A stretch of 30,281 bases of DNA from contig JBBKWQ010000320.1 of NCBI GenBank assembly GCA_037969115.1, positions 1 through 30,281 of the forward strand, written 5' to 3'. Within the stretch, counting starts at the first letter, position 1; every line of letters begins with the position of its first letter. The notes beneath the pieces were generated by a model. That model ran no database searches. It saw only the letters and a list, made by a program, of their open reading frames with translations, and was not told the DNA's origin. A program made the translations under genes and the position numbers. This document shows, in pieces, positions 5,921 to 13,125 of this stretch. This DNA is from JBBKWQ01 sp037969115 (lineage in GTDB: Bacteria; Actinomycetota; Acidimicrobiia; Acidimicrobiales; Ilumatobacteraceae).

Positions 5921-8506
5921 TCATCCTTCCGAGGTGGTGGGCGAGATCGGAACGTACAGCACCGTGCTGCCGATCACGTCACGACGATACGACTCGACCG
6001 GCAGACGGAGCACGGCGGGATCGTCGTCGGACGTCTGGAACACGAACGCCACGTCGATGTCAGGTGCCTGTTCGATCTCGGCTGCGAAATCGGGAAACCG
6101 CACGATCTGCGGCGCCGACGGCGACCCGACGATGTCGCCATCGCTCAGGAAGTCGACGGTGTGCACCCGCCAATAACTCCCACTGACGAACTCGACATCG
6201 GCATCGCGCAACACGGCGACGACCTGGCGGATCTCGTCGTTCGGCGATCGATCGGCCTCTTCTCTGAGCACGTCGACCTGAGGAGCGACGAGTACGCCGA
6301 CCCAGACGACGAGCACGACGAGCCAACGGATGGGCGCCGTTCGAGGAGAGACGTTCGACGACGCGGCCTGTGCGACCGCCATGGCGATCAACGGCAACAC
6401 GATCATGCCGTAACGACCGTCGATCACGAACGTGAGCGACGGGAACAGCGCCATCAACGGCAGAACGGCGACCAACGTCGCGGGCAGCAGCACCCGGCTG
6501 ATCCGCCGATCGTTCCGCATACCCAGCACCACACCAACGACCGCAAGGCCCACGACAGCAAGGAGGAACGTCGCGCCGAGCGCTCGGCCGTGCACCCATT
6601 CCATCGTGCTCGCACGAAGGCCGATTGCCCGCGGCACGAGGTCGGAGACCATGATCCACACCCGGTCGAGGTACGGCTCGCTCGCAGCCGGGGCGTCGTC
6701 GAGTGATGGCCAACCCGTCCGGGCGTTCCACACGAGGAACGGCGAACACCCCACCAGCCCACCCGCCACGATCACGAGCAGATGCCCGACGTGCCGCCGC
6801 CGAACGAGTACCACCGCAACGACGAGCAGCACCGGAACCAGGACGGCGAGGAACATCGGGTGCATCCAGAATCCGAGACCCGACAGCAAGCCGACGGCGA
6901 GACCGTGGCGCGCTCCGGGCCGAACGTCGTCGATCAACCGAGCCGACGACCAGAACACCACTGCGATGACGAACATCCCTGACGCGTAACTCGCGTATGC
7001 GAACAGCGACACCGTGAGGAGCGGCCCTGGTGTGATCCACACCAGCGCTGCAGCAAGGATCGCCGAACGATCTCCCAGACGATCTCGCACCGCAAGACCG
7101 ACCGTGATAGCGGTGAGTGCCCAGAACAGCACCGGCAGGGTGCGCAACGTCCAGATACTCTCGCCGAACAACGACGTGACGGGCGCATACAGGTACGACT
7201 CGGTGGCCAGCGTGTACGCCGCTCCACCCAAAGTGACCGACAGATCGCCGGCGGCGATACGGGTCGCCTCGATGCCGGTGTACGCCTCGTCGGCGTTGAA
7301 CGCTCCGGATCTCGACGTTGCGGCGACCAGACGCAGGACACCGCCGGCGATCATCACACTCGCGGCGACCAGCAGCGCCAAGGTGCGGCTCTGCCACCAG
7401 ACACCGCGTGCCGGATCGGACACTGAGGTGGCCAGCGACCGACGGGCTTCGACCTCGTCGGCGCCGATGTCGCTGAGCACCTCGACGCCTGATCGCCGAG
7501 CCGCGTCCAACGGGGCGCTGCCCAGCATCGCCGGCAGGTTCTCGCCGATCACGGTGTACCGATTCCGGGCATGGACCCGCGCGGCCGCACTGATCGACAT
7601 CAGGTCGTTCGCCATGTCGTCGCCGTGCAGCATGAACAGATGCCGCTGCGCGCACGCCCGATCCCTCGCCCGCAGCGCGTCGATTCGGGTCGAGGGGCGT
7701 CGCGCCATGTCGGGCAGGTTGCAGTCCCACCGTTCTCGGAACGCATCCCTGCTCCGCTCCGCGAGCGAGGACCGTGCCCCCTCCCCGACCGGATCGCCGA
7801 GTCCGTGGAAGTGCACGACCGGACTGTCGACCACGAGCCGGGTCACCTTGCCATCGACCGCTGCGGCCATCGCGTAGTCGGCGTCCTCGAAATAGGCCGG
7901 CCAGTACCGATCGTCGAAACCTCCGCGCGCCAGATGGTCGCTGCGCCGAACGACCCAGCACGCGGCCGATGCGTAGTCGACGTCACGACTGAAGAGCTGC
8001 CCCACGTCACCGGTGAACACCTCCGGTCCGCCGATGGCGGCAGTGCAGCCGTCTTCGTAGATGAGCTGACCGGCCTCCTGAATCGTTCCGTCCGGGTTCA
8101 GCAACACCGGTGCTGCGACTGCCACAGCCGGGTCGGCATGGGCGGCGATCAGCGGCTCCGACCATCCTGCCGACACGACGCAGTCGGGGTTCAAGAACGC
8201 GAGGAAGTCTCCACGTGCTGCGTCCGCCGCGAGATTGTTGGCGCCGCCGAAGCCCAGATTTCGCACAGGGCGGATCAGCCGGACGTTGGCGTAGTCGGCG
8301 ACCGAACCGAGGTCGGCAGCCCCGGGAGCCGGCTCGACCGTCGGGTTGTCGACCAGGACGATCTCGAAGCTCCCGGTCGTGTGATGTCTGACGGCTTCGA
8401 GGCATTCGTACACGATGGGACCGGTGCCGTGGGTGACGATGATGACCGAGAGTGTGATCGGCACATCTCCGGTGATTCGACTCGACCGTGGCGTTGGTTC
8501 CGACAT
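5921..8506 (-). CDS. GT2 / GT-C fusion membrane glycosyltransferase
   Basis: 861 residues from the ATG at 8506, 14 bases after the ABC ATPase stop; the longer frame upstream has no domain and would overlap that gene. Residues 17-260 are a GT2 domain: VIIVTHG, LVDNP at 51-55, GFGGANN at 85-91, NPDC at 106-109 and YFEDADYAM at 205-213. Residues 280-370 form a soluble linker with no motif I recognise. From about 374 on there are repeated hydrophobic helices of a GT-C integral membrane protein with the N-terminal FNADEAYTG (D406, E407), the acidic pair of the PMT/GT39/GT83 superfamily. It ends in an extracellular-looking soluble tail. The GT2 half should act in the cytoplasm with a nucleotide sugar and the GT-C half outside with a polyprenyl-phosphate sugar. 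The fusion is unusual. Confidence 0.85.
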   Translation of the reverse strand: MSEPTPRSSRITGDVPITLSVIIVTHGTGPIVYECLEAVRHHTTGSFEIVLVDNPTVEPAPGAADLGSVADYANVRLIRPVRNLGFGGANNLAADAARGDFLAFLNPDCVVSAGWSEPLIAAHADPAVAVAAPVLLNPDGTIQEAGQLIYEDGCTAAIGGPEVFTGDVGQLFSRDVDYASAACWVVRRSDHLARGGFDDRYWPAYFEDADYAMAAAVDGKVTRLVVDSPVVHFHGLGDPVGEGARSSLAERSRDAFRERWDCNLPDMARRPSTRIDALRARDRACAQRHLFMLHGDDMANDLMSISAAARVHARNRYTVIGENLPAMLGSAPLDAARRSGVEVLSDIGADEVEARRSLATSVSDPARGVWWQSRTLALLVAASVMIAGGVLRLVAATSRSGAFNADEAYTGIEATRIAAGDLSVTLGGAAYTLATESYLYAPVTSLFGESIWTLRTLPVLFWALTAITVGLAVRDRLGDRSAILAAALVWITPGPLLTVSLFAYASYASGMFVIAVVFWSSARLIDDVRPGARHGLAVGLLSGLGFWMHPMFLAVLVPVLLVVAVVLVRRRHVGHLLVIVAGGLVGCSPFLVWNARTGWPSLDDAPAASEPYLDRVWIMVSDLVPRAIGLRASTMEWVHGRALGATFLLAVVGLAVVGVVLGMRNDRRISRVLLPATLVAVLPLMALFPSLTFVIDGRYGMIVLPLIAMAVAQAASSNVSPRTAPIRWLVVLVVWVGVLVAPQVDVLREEADRSPNDEIRQVVAVLRDADVEFVSGSYWRVHTVDFLSDGDIVGSPSAPQIVRFPDFAAEIEQAPDIDVAFVFQTSDDDPAVLRLPVESYRRDVIGSTVLYVPISPTTSEG

Positions 8507-8520
8507 GCCCGCGCCTGCGC

Positions 8521-9729
8521 TCAGTCGATACGGGACGGCGACGCAGAGATGTTCCACGACACCGGCATGTGCATGACGCCGGCGTCGTTGGTCTGGAATT
8601 GTCGAACCTCGAACCGGACCCGACGTTCCCAATGGTCGTACACGTGCGTCTCGCTGTGATCGGTCAGCGAGACCGACAAATCGTAGACGCCGTTGAGAAG
8701 TGGCAGCTCCGCGATCGACAGCTCGACAAACCCTTCCCCGTCCATCATCCCGATGGTCTTGTGGGCCAAGCGGGTGCTGGTGCCCCAGATGAGCTGACCG
8801 TGCATGTTGTCGACGCGGAATCCGGCCACCACGTCCTGCAAGGGCCGATGTGACCGGTAACTGATCCGCAGGCGGGTCGGTCGCAACGTCGTGATCAACG
8901 TGGTCGGCGCGTCGTCGTCGTCGATGAAGCCGGCCGCTGTGATCTCGGCCTCACGCGACCCCCATCGCTCGCCGAGTTCGTCGTCGTGTCGTTCCGCGTC
9001 GTGGCTCTCGCCTCGATAGCGGGTGATGACCTCGTTCGCCGGCCCGATTTCGAGCAGCTTGCCGTGATCGAGCCAGGCCACGTTCTCGCACAACTGCTCG
9101 ACCTGACCGAGACCATGGCTGACGAACACGATCGTGCGGCCGTCCTTGCGGAAGTCCTCGATCTTCTCCATGCACTTGCGCTGAAAACTCTCGTCACCGA
9201 CCGACAGCACTTCGTCGATCAGCAAGACCTCGGGGTCGACATGCGCAGCGACGGCGAAGCCGAGGCGCACGACCATGCCCGACGAGTAGTTCTTCACCGG
9301 CGTGTCGATGAACTCCTCGAGACCGGCGAACTCGACGATGCCGTCGAACTGATTGTCGATCTCACGCTTGGTCAACCCCAGGATCGCACCGTTCAGGAAC
9401 ACGTTCTCGCGGCCGGTGAGCTCCGAATGGAAGCCGGCGCCGAGCTCCAACAGCGCCGACAGGCGACCCTGTGTCGTGACGCCGCCGCGTTCGGGCCGCA
9501 GAATGCCGGCCATGCACTTGAGCAAGGTGCTCTTGCCCGACCCGTTGTGACCGACCACACCGAAGGTCGACCCGGCAGGGACGTCGAAGTCGACGCCGTT
9601 CAACGCCCAGAACTCGCGATACGTGCTCCGACGGCCTCGGAGAACGGCGGCTTTGAGGTGCTGATTACGCTCCTGATACAGGCGAAAGCTTTTCCACAGG
9701 TCGTGAACGACGACGGCATGGTTCGACAT
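8521..9729 (-). CDS. wzt: ABC transporter ATPase of polysaccharide export, with C-terminal Wzt domain
   Basis: 402 residues from the ATG at 9729; an in-frame GTG at 9807 would add 26 residues without homology features. The ATPase domain carries Walker A GHNGSGKS (60-67), the signature YSSGM (148-152), Walker B LLIDE (169-173) and the H-loop His205 in FVSHG. FGVVGHNG with LLELGAGFHSELTGREN is characteristic of the O-antigen/teichoic-acid exporter branch (Wzt, TagH). About 140 residues follow with a beta-sandwich pattern (ITAAGFIDDDD, TRLRISYRSHRP, GTSTRLAHK), the Wzt C-terminal carbohydrate-binding domain that reads the modified non-reducing end of the chain in the O8/O9a systems. It energises export at the inner membrane. 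The likely permease is divergent at 9849. Methyltransferases nearby could make the recognised cap. Confidence 0.93.
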   Translation of the reverse strand: MSNHAVVVHDLWKSFRLYQERNQHLKAAVLRGRRSTYREFWALNGVDFDVPAGSTFGVVGHNGSGKSTLLKCMAGILRPERGGVTTQGRLSALLELGAGFHSELTGRENVFLNGAILGLTKREIDNQFDGIVEFAGLEEFIDTPVKNYSSGMVVRLGFAVAAHVDPEVLLIDEVLSVGDESFQRKCMEKIEDFRKDGRTIVFVSHGLGQVEQLCENVAWLDHGKLLEIGPANEVITRYRGESHDAERHDDELGERWGSREAEITAAGFIDDDDAPTTLITTLRPTRLRISYRSHRPLQDVVAGFRVDNMHGQLIWGTSTRLAHKTIGMMDGEGFVELSIAELPLLNGVYDLSVSLTDHSETHVYDHWERRVRFEVRQFQTNDAGVMHMPVSWNISASPSRID

Positions 9730-9829
9730 GAGTGTCCAAGTCTGCCTGATGGATCGCCAATTCGCTGGCTTTGCGATCGGTGAGGTTCGCCCTGAATCGG
9801 CGGTCACGGCGAATCGTTCGACCCGCAGA

Positions 9830-9835
9830 TAGCCT
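9830..9835 (+). promoter_or_regulatory. Possible -10 (TAGCCT) for the permease gene
   Basis: A TANNNT hexamer lies 13 bases before the ATG at 9849 in the 119-base gap between the divergent exporter genes. No clear -35 was seen, and no equivalent element was found just upstream of the ATPase start. Confidence 0.3.
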
Positions 9836-9848
9836 GCCGGAGCCCTTT

Positions 9849-10661
9849 ATGAAAGCTGTCAACCGCGTCTACGGCGCGCGTGAACTTCTCTGGAACCTCA
9901 CGCTGCGCGAGCTCCGCACCAAGTACCGCCGATCGATTCTCGGCTGGACGTGGTCGATGCTCAACCCGCTCGCCAACCTGGCGATCTACGGGTTCGTCTT
10001 CGGCGTCATCTTCGACCCGGAGGTTCCCATCGGCGCACCGAGCGGGTTGAACAGCTTTGCGTTCTTCCTCCTGTGCGGTCTGGTTCCCTGGAACTTTTTC
10101 GCGTTGATGACCGGATTGGGGATCGATTCGGTGAACGCCAATGCCGGGCTCGTTCGCCGCGTGGCGTTTCCCCGCGAGGTGCTCGTGTTCTCGAACATCC
10201 TGCACGCTGCGTTCCAGTTCGCGATCGAGCTGTCACTGCTCTGCGTCGTCCTGCTCATCGCAGGAAGCCCGATCCTGCCGTGGCTGCCGTTCACCATTCT
10301 GACGGGGTTCTTGCTCATGATGTTCGGGGCAGGAATCGCGCTCGCCCTGAGCGCGCTCGCGGTGTACTTCCGCGACATGACCTATCTCTGGACCATCGCC
10401 ATCCAGGTGTGGTTCTTCGCCACACCCATCGTCTATGCCCCGAGCTACCTCGATGGACAGGTCCCCAGCTGGGTCCAGTTCATCCTCGAGAAGGTCAATC
10501 CCATGTCGGGCTACGTCCGCGTGTTCCGGCGGCTGCTCTACGACGGCACCGGTCCGGGCGCCATCACCTGGCTCGGCCTCGTGGCCACGTCGGTCGTGTC
10601 GCTCGCGCTGGGCTGGATCATCTTCTTGAAGCTCGAACCGCGCTTCGCCGAAGAAGTCTGA
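9849..10661 (+). CDS. wzm: ABC-2 type polysaccharide export permease
   Basis: 270 residues. The ATG at 9849 is chosen because the family starts shortly before an amphipathic helix (ELLWNLTLRELRTKYR); the frame upstream has no methionine or homologous sequence. The protein has the standard six-helix ABC-2 plan: TKYRRSILGWTWSMLNPL, LVPWNFF, RVAFPREVLV, a central LAVYFRDMTYLWTIAIQVWFF and the C-terminal NPMSGYV before the last helix. These are the Wzm/RfbA/KpsM family signatures. It forms the membrane channel for lipid-linked glycan. The partner ATPase is very probably the divergent gene ending upstream, since both stand at this locus and no other permease is near; the second exporter at 15807-17403 is a complete pair of its own. 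Confidence 0.92.
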   Translation: MKAVNRVYGARELLWNLTLRELRTKYRRSILGWTWSMLNPLANLAIYGFVFGVIFDPEVPIGAPSGLNSFAFFLLCGLVPWNFFALMTGLGIDSVNANAGLVRRVAFPREVLVFSNILHAAFQFAIELSLLCVVLLIAGSPILPWLPFTILTGFLLMMFGAGIALALSALAVYFRDMTYLWTIAIQVWFFATPIVYAPSYLDGQVPSWVQFILEKVNPMSGYVRVFRRLLYDGTGPGAITWLGLVATSVVSLALGWIIFLKLEPRFAEEV

Positions 10662-10672
10662 GCGATAGCGAT

Positions 10673-10733
10673 CCGGCGTCATGCACCCACACGTCATCGA
10701 TTCGACGTGATGGACCCGGTGTCATGCGTCCGG
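10673..10733. terminator. Imperfect hairpin between convergent genes
   Basis: CACGTC (10690-10695) pairs with GACGTG (10704-10709) across an 8-base loop. Outside it, CCGGCGTCATGCACC (10673-10687) pairs imperfectly with GGTGTCATGCGTCCGG (10718-10733). The structure spans the 60-base gap and enters the last codons of the minus-strand gene. There is no T-run, so it is at best a weak or factor-assisted terminator. Confidence 0.3.
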
Positions 10734-11441
10734 CGTCGACTGTTCCCGGAAGACCTCGAGCCATCGTGTCTTCCACCGCGGTAACTCGCCCATGTCCCAG
10801 TTCGAGATCGACCGGTCGGCGTGTTCGCGGTAGTAACGATCCTCGTCGGTGAGGCGTTCGGGGTCGCCGTACCACGGCGCATGGCGCGCGATGTACGGCG
10901 CCGCAGTACGCAGCGCTCTCGATTCGTCGTGGCGTCGATCGAGCGGCCGGTAGAGCGCGAACGTGGTGTCGATGTCGGCTTTGAACACCGCCGTCTCGAC
11001 CTCTTCCTGCCAGAACCGCGCTTCCCAATCACGCACCGACTGAGCCAGCGGATAGTGGGCGGGTAGATCGTCGACCCGCAGGCCGAATCCCACCTTGTCG
11101 TAGTGCGGGTGGCGATCGAGCAGCCGACGGAAATGATCGAGCGCATCGAGCGGACAGTCGTCGTCGGGGATCACGTCGGGGTCGCTGACGGCGAAGAACC
11201 GGCGATGTGCGTGTCGCTGCACGCTGCCCGACAACCACGGCGAGCGATGCCCGAGATTGTGCTCGAGATGAACGACGTGATGGGGTGTCTCGGCCAGGTA
11301 CTGACGGAGAGGCTCGAATGTGGACGCGTTGTCGATCAGCCAGATCTCCTGCTGGCCGGCGCGCTCGACCCAGTCGACGAGTTGGCGCAGCAGCGTCACC
11401 CGGTCGCGCACCGGTATGAAGACCGGGTACTGATCGGTCAT
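10722..11441 (-). CDS. GT2-like glycosyltransferase
   Basis: 239 residues. The start is the ATG at 11441, overlapping the TGA of the upstream coiled-coil gene (ATGA). The N-terminal half is GT-A like: YPVFIPVRDR at 5-14, IWLIDNAST at 33-41, and SDPDVIPDD at 86-94 as the metal-binding site. The rest is rich in charged and aromatic residues (HYPLAQSVRDWEARFW, WYGDPERLTDEDRYY), and the last 20 residues include RWKTRWLEVF. It is shorter than most GT2 enzymes and lacks an obvious ED catalytic block of the WbbL type, but an Asp/Glu-rich stretch near residue 200 might serve. It lies downstream of a ligase/polymerase-like gene and a coiled-coil gene, all overlapping by 4 bases, so these three are co-expressed. 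Activity is likely; donor and acceptor unknown. Confidence 0.72.
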   Translation of the reverse strand: MTDQYPVFIPVRDRVTLLRQLVDWVERAGQQEIWLIDNASTFEPLRQYLAETPHHVVHLEHNLGHRSPWLSGSVQRHAHRRFFAVSDPDVIPDDDCPLDALDHFRRLLDRHPHYDKVGFGLRVDDLPAHYPLAQSVRDWEARFWQEEVETAVFKADIDTTFALYRPLDRRHDESRALRTAAPYIARHAPWYGDPERLTDEDRYYREHADRSISNWDMGELPRWKTRWLEVFREQSTPDA

Positions 11442-11740
11442 GCCGAGACTCGAGCCCTCACTCGCCGATACACCGCACGGATCGGGCGAGTGAAGCGCAT
11501 CAGTTTCGTGTTGTGCAATGCGAGGTTCTCCTCCTCGAGTTCGTCGACTCGGCGTTGGAGTTCGTCGATGCGACGCTCACCCGCGACCTCGCGGTTCACG
11601 ACTTCCTCCATCAGGTTCATCAGGTCGAGCGATTTCATCCTGAGGCGTTCGTTGTCGTGGTCGAGCTGCTCGATGAGTTCGATCAGCTCGACCGGGTTCG
11701 GTGCATCGGCAGGTGTGGGGATCTTTCCGACGTCACTCAC
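11438..11740 (-). CDS. Small coiled-coil protein with a glycosyltransferase-type basic tail
   Basis: 100 residues, GTG start at 11740 overlapping the TGA of the O-antigen-ligase-like gene, and its own stop overlaps the start of the GT2 gene; tight coupling makes it a real gene. Residues 17-80 are an almost uninterrupted coiled coil (ELIELIEQLDHDNERLR, then RRIDELQRRVDELEEEN). It ends with NTKLMRFTRPIRAVYRRVR, which resembles the tail that follows coiled coils at the ends of many multi-domain glycosyltransferases and methyltransferases (usually written as a K/W-R-hydrophobic-T-x-P-hydrophobic-R pattern). No enzymatic motif is present. I infer a stand-alone version of a module normally fused to glycosyltransferases, perhaps holding the neighbouring GT2 in a complex or at the membrane. 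Confidence 0.75.
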   Translation of the reverse strand: MSDVGKIPTPADAPNPVELIELIEQLDHDNERLRMKSLDLMNLMEEVVNREVAGERRIDELQRRVDELEEENLALHNTKLMRFTRPIRAVYRRVRARVSA

Positions 11741-13041
11741 GAGACATCACGACCCATCACGACGGATCTCGAATTTCCCGATTGGACCTGACGTGCCGGG
11801 CGAACCGACTGGCCGAGCACGACGCACAACAGAATCCATGGCAACAGATTGGCACCCACGTAGGTCTCGCCGGTATTCACAGCGATCACGTAGACCACGA
11901 GCGTGAACGACCAGACCACGAGCGGCTCGGGCCGCTGCCACGCCACCACACCCGAACGCCAGGCCGCGAGCGCCATGATTGCCAGAAGCAACAGCAGACC
12001 GACGATGCCGGCGCCGAGCAGCACCTCGAGGAAGCCTGAGTGTGATTCCCGCTCGCCTCGACCGCGGGAAGCGAGCTCTTCGGCGATCGCCGGTTGGCGC
12101 CAGACCGCCATGAACCCCCAGCCCTGGAGTGGACGATCAGCGATGAACTCGAACACGACATCCCAGATCACCGTTCGACCGGACAGCGTGGATGAACGGT
12201 CGAAGCGCTCCGTCAGCCAGTCGCGCCCGAACGCCAGTAACCCGAGCCCGAACAGCGACAGAACCGCGAGCGTCGCCGCACCAGCTCGTCGGAACGACCG
12301 CCGCGGGCCGGGTCGTGCAAGGAGAAGAATCACCGTCGCGATCGCCGCCGCGACGAAACCGAAGGCCGTCGTCAACGAACCAGAGGCCTGCCAGACCGCG
12401 AGGTCGGCCGCAATCACGGCGCCGAACCCGATCACGATCGGCGCGCGTCGACTGCGGTCATAGCGGCGCAGCGCATCGAGGCACCAGACCAGACTGGCCA
12501 CGGCGGCCGTGAGCGCCACAGGCCCGAGCGAGTTCCGGTTGAAGTAGATGCCTGCGAGATCGCCGTTTCGATCGACCGACAGGGCCCAATTCCTGACGTC
12601 TGCCCACACACTCACCACGACACCCACCTGGAGCGCCATCACCAGCGCGACCAGCGTTTCGAATCGGGAGAACGCCGCCCCGGCGCTCAAAGCAGCGACC
12701 GACCCGACCGCCAACATCACCGCTTGCTCGATCGTCCGACTCGGCGTCACCGACCACGCGGTCGACACCCCGATCCACATCACGAACGCGAGCACGAGGG
12801 TGAGTGTGATCCGGTCGTCGAGCAGCGCAGGCCACCCGGTCCGCGAGGCACCGATTGCCACGAGTCCGACGACGACGAACACGAGCTGCACGAGCCAATC
12901 GTCGATGAAGGCGCCGGTCCGCCCGCCGATCTCGTCACGGACCCAGAAGACGGGACCCTTCGTGGCCATCAGGAGCATCACCGAGACGGTGGCGACGGCG
13001 ACCCAGCGAGATGTCGACGATCGTGACGAGGCATCGGGCAC
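11737..13041 (-). CDS. O-antigen ligase / polymerase family membrane protein
   Basis: 434 residues, GTG start at 13041 with a TANNNT element 9 bases upstream. About ten to twelve hydrophobic helices are visible, beginning at residues 12-26 and 48-65. The Wzy_C/O-antigen-ligase signature is in the second half: GIYFNRNSLG at 164-173, a periplasmic loop with STLSGRTVIWDV (284-295, Arg289), PLQGWGF at 304-310, then HSGFLEVLLGAG at 334-345 (His334). The Arg and His match the positions needed in WaaL ligases. Family members either join lipid-linked glycan to an acceptor (WaaL, PglL) or polymerise repeat units (Wzy); the sequence alone does not separate them. With ABC exporters beside it, a ligase acting on exported glycan outside the membrane is the more likely job, though polymerase cannot be excluded. 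Confidence 0.88.
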   Translation of the reverse strand: MPDASSRSSTSRWVAVATVSVMLLMATKGPVFWVRDEIGGRTGAFIDDWLVQLVFVVVGLVAIGASRTGWPALLDDRITLTLVLAFVMWIGVSTAWSVTPSRTIEQAVMLAVGSVAALSAGAAFSRFETLVALVMALQVGVVVSVWADVRNWALSVDRNGDLAGIYFNRNSLGPVALTAAVASLVWCLDALRRYDRSRRAPIVIGFGAVIAADLAVWQASGSLTTAFGFVAAAIATVILLLARPGPRRSFRRAGAATLAVLSLFGLGLLAFGRDWLTERFDRSSTLSGRTVIWDVVFEFIADRPLQGWGFMAVWRQPAIAEELASRGRGERESHSGFLEVLLGAGIVGLLLLLAIMALAAWRSGVVAWQRPEPLVVWSFTLVVYVIAVNTGETYVGANLLPWILLCVVLGQSVRPARQVQSGNSRSVVMGRDVS

Positions 13042-13050
13042 AGCTCTCGG

Positions 13051-13056
13051 AGGCTA
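13051..13056 (-). promoter_or_regulatory. Likely -10 (TAGCCT) for the O-antigen-ligase-like gene
   Basis: TAGCCT on the minus strand lies 9 bases before the GTG at 13041, giving a near-leaderless transcript. It shares an 84-base divergent gap with the promoter of the sugar transferase gene. Confidence 0.45.
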
Positions 13057-13112
13057 GTTGATCGCTCGGCCTTCTCGCCGTCCGACTCCCAGCCCACTCC
13101 GCGATCATCGGT

Positions 13113-13118
13113 TACGCT
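13113..13118 (+). promoter_or_regulatory. Likely -10 (TACGCT) for the sugar transferase gene
   Basis: TACGCT lies 7 bases before the ATG at 13126, the geometry expected when transcription starts at the first base of the start codon. No Shine-Dalgarno sequence fits in the remaining space, which supports leaderless translation. Confidence 0.5.
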
Positions 13119-13125
13119 TGTCGCG

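Noticed and set aside
6060..7961. Minus-strand open frame of 633 codons inside the GT2/GT-C gene
   Set aside because: It is an out-of-frame shadow of the fusion gene, very rich in Arg and Gly with no domain.
8507..8632. Upstream extension of the GT2/GT-C fusion protein
   Set aside because: It overlaps the ABC ATPase gene, is rich in Arg and His, and adds no conserved sequence. The ATG at 8506 directly precedes the GT2 fold.
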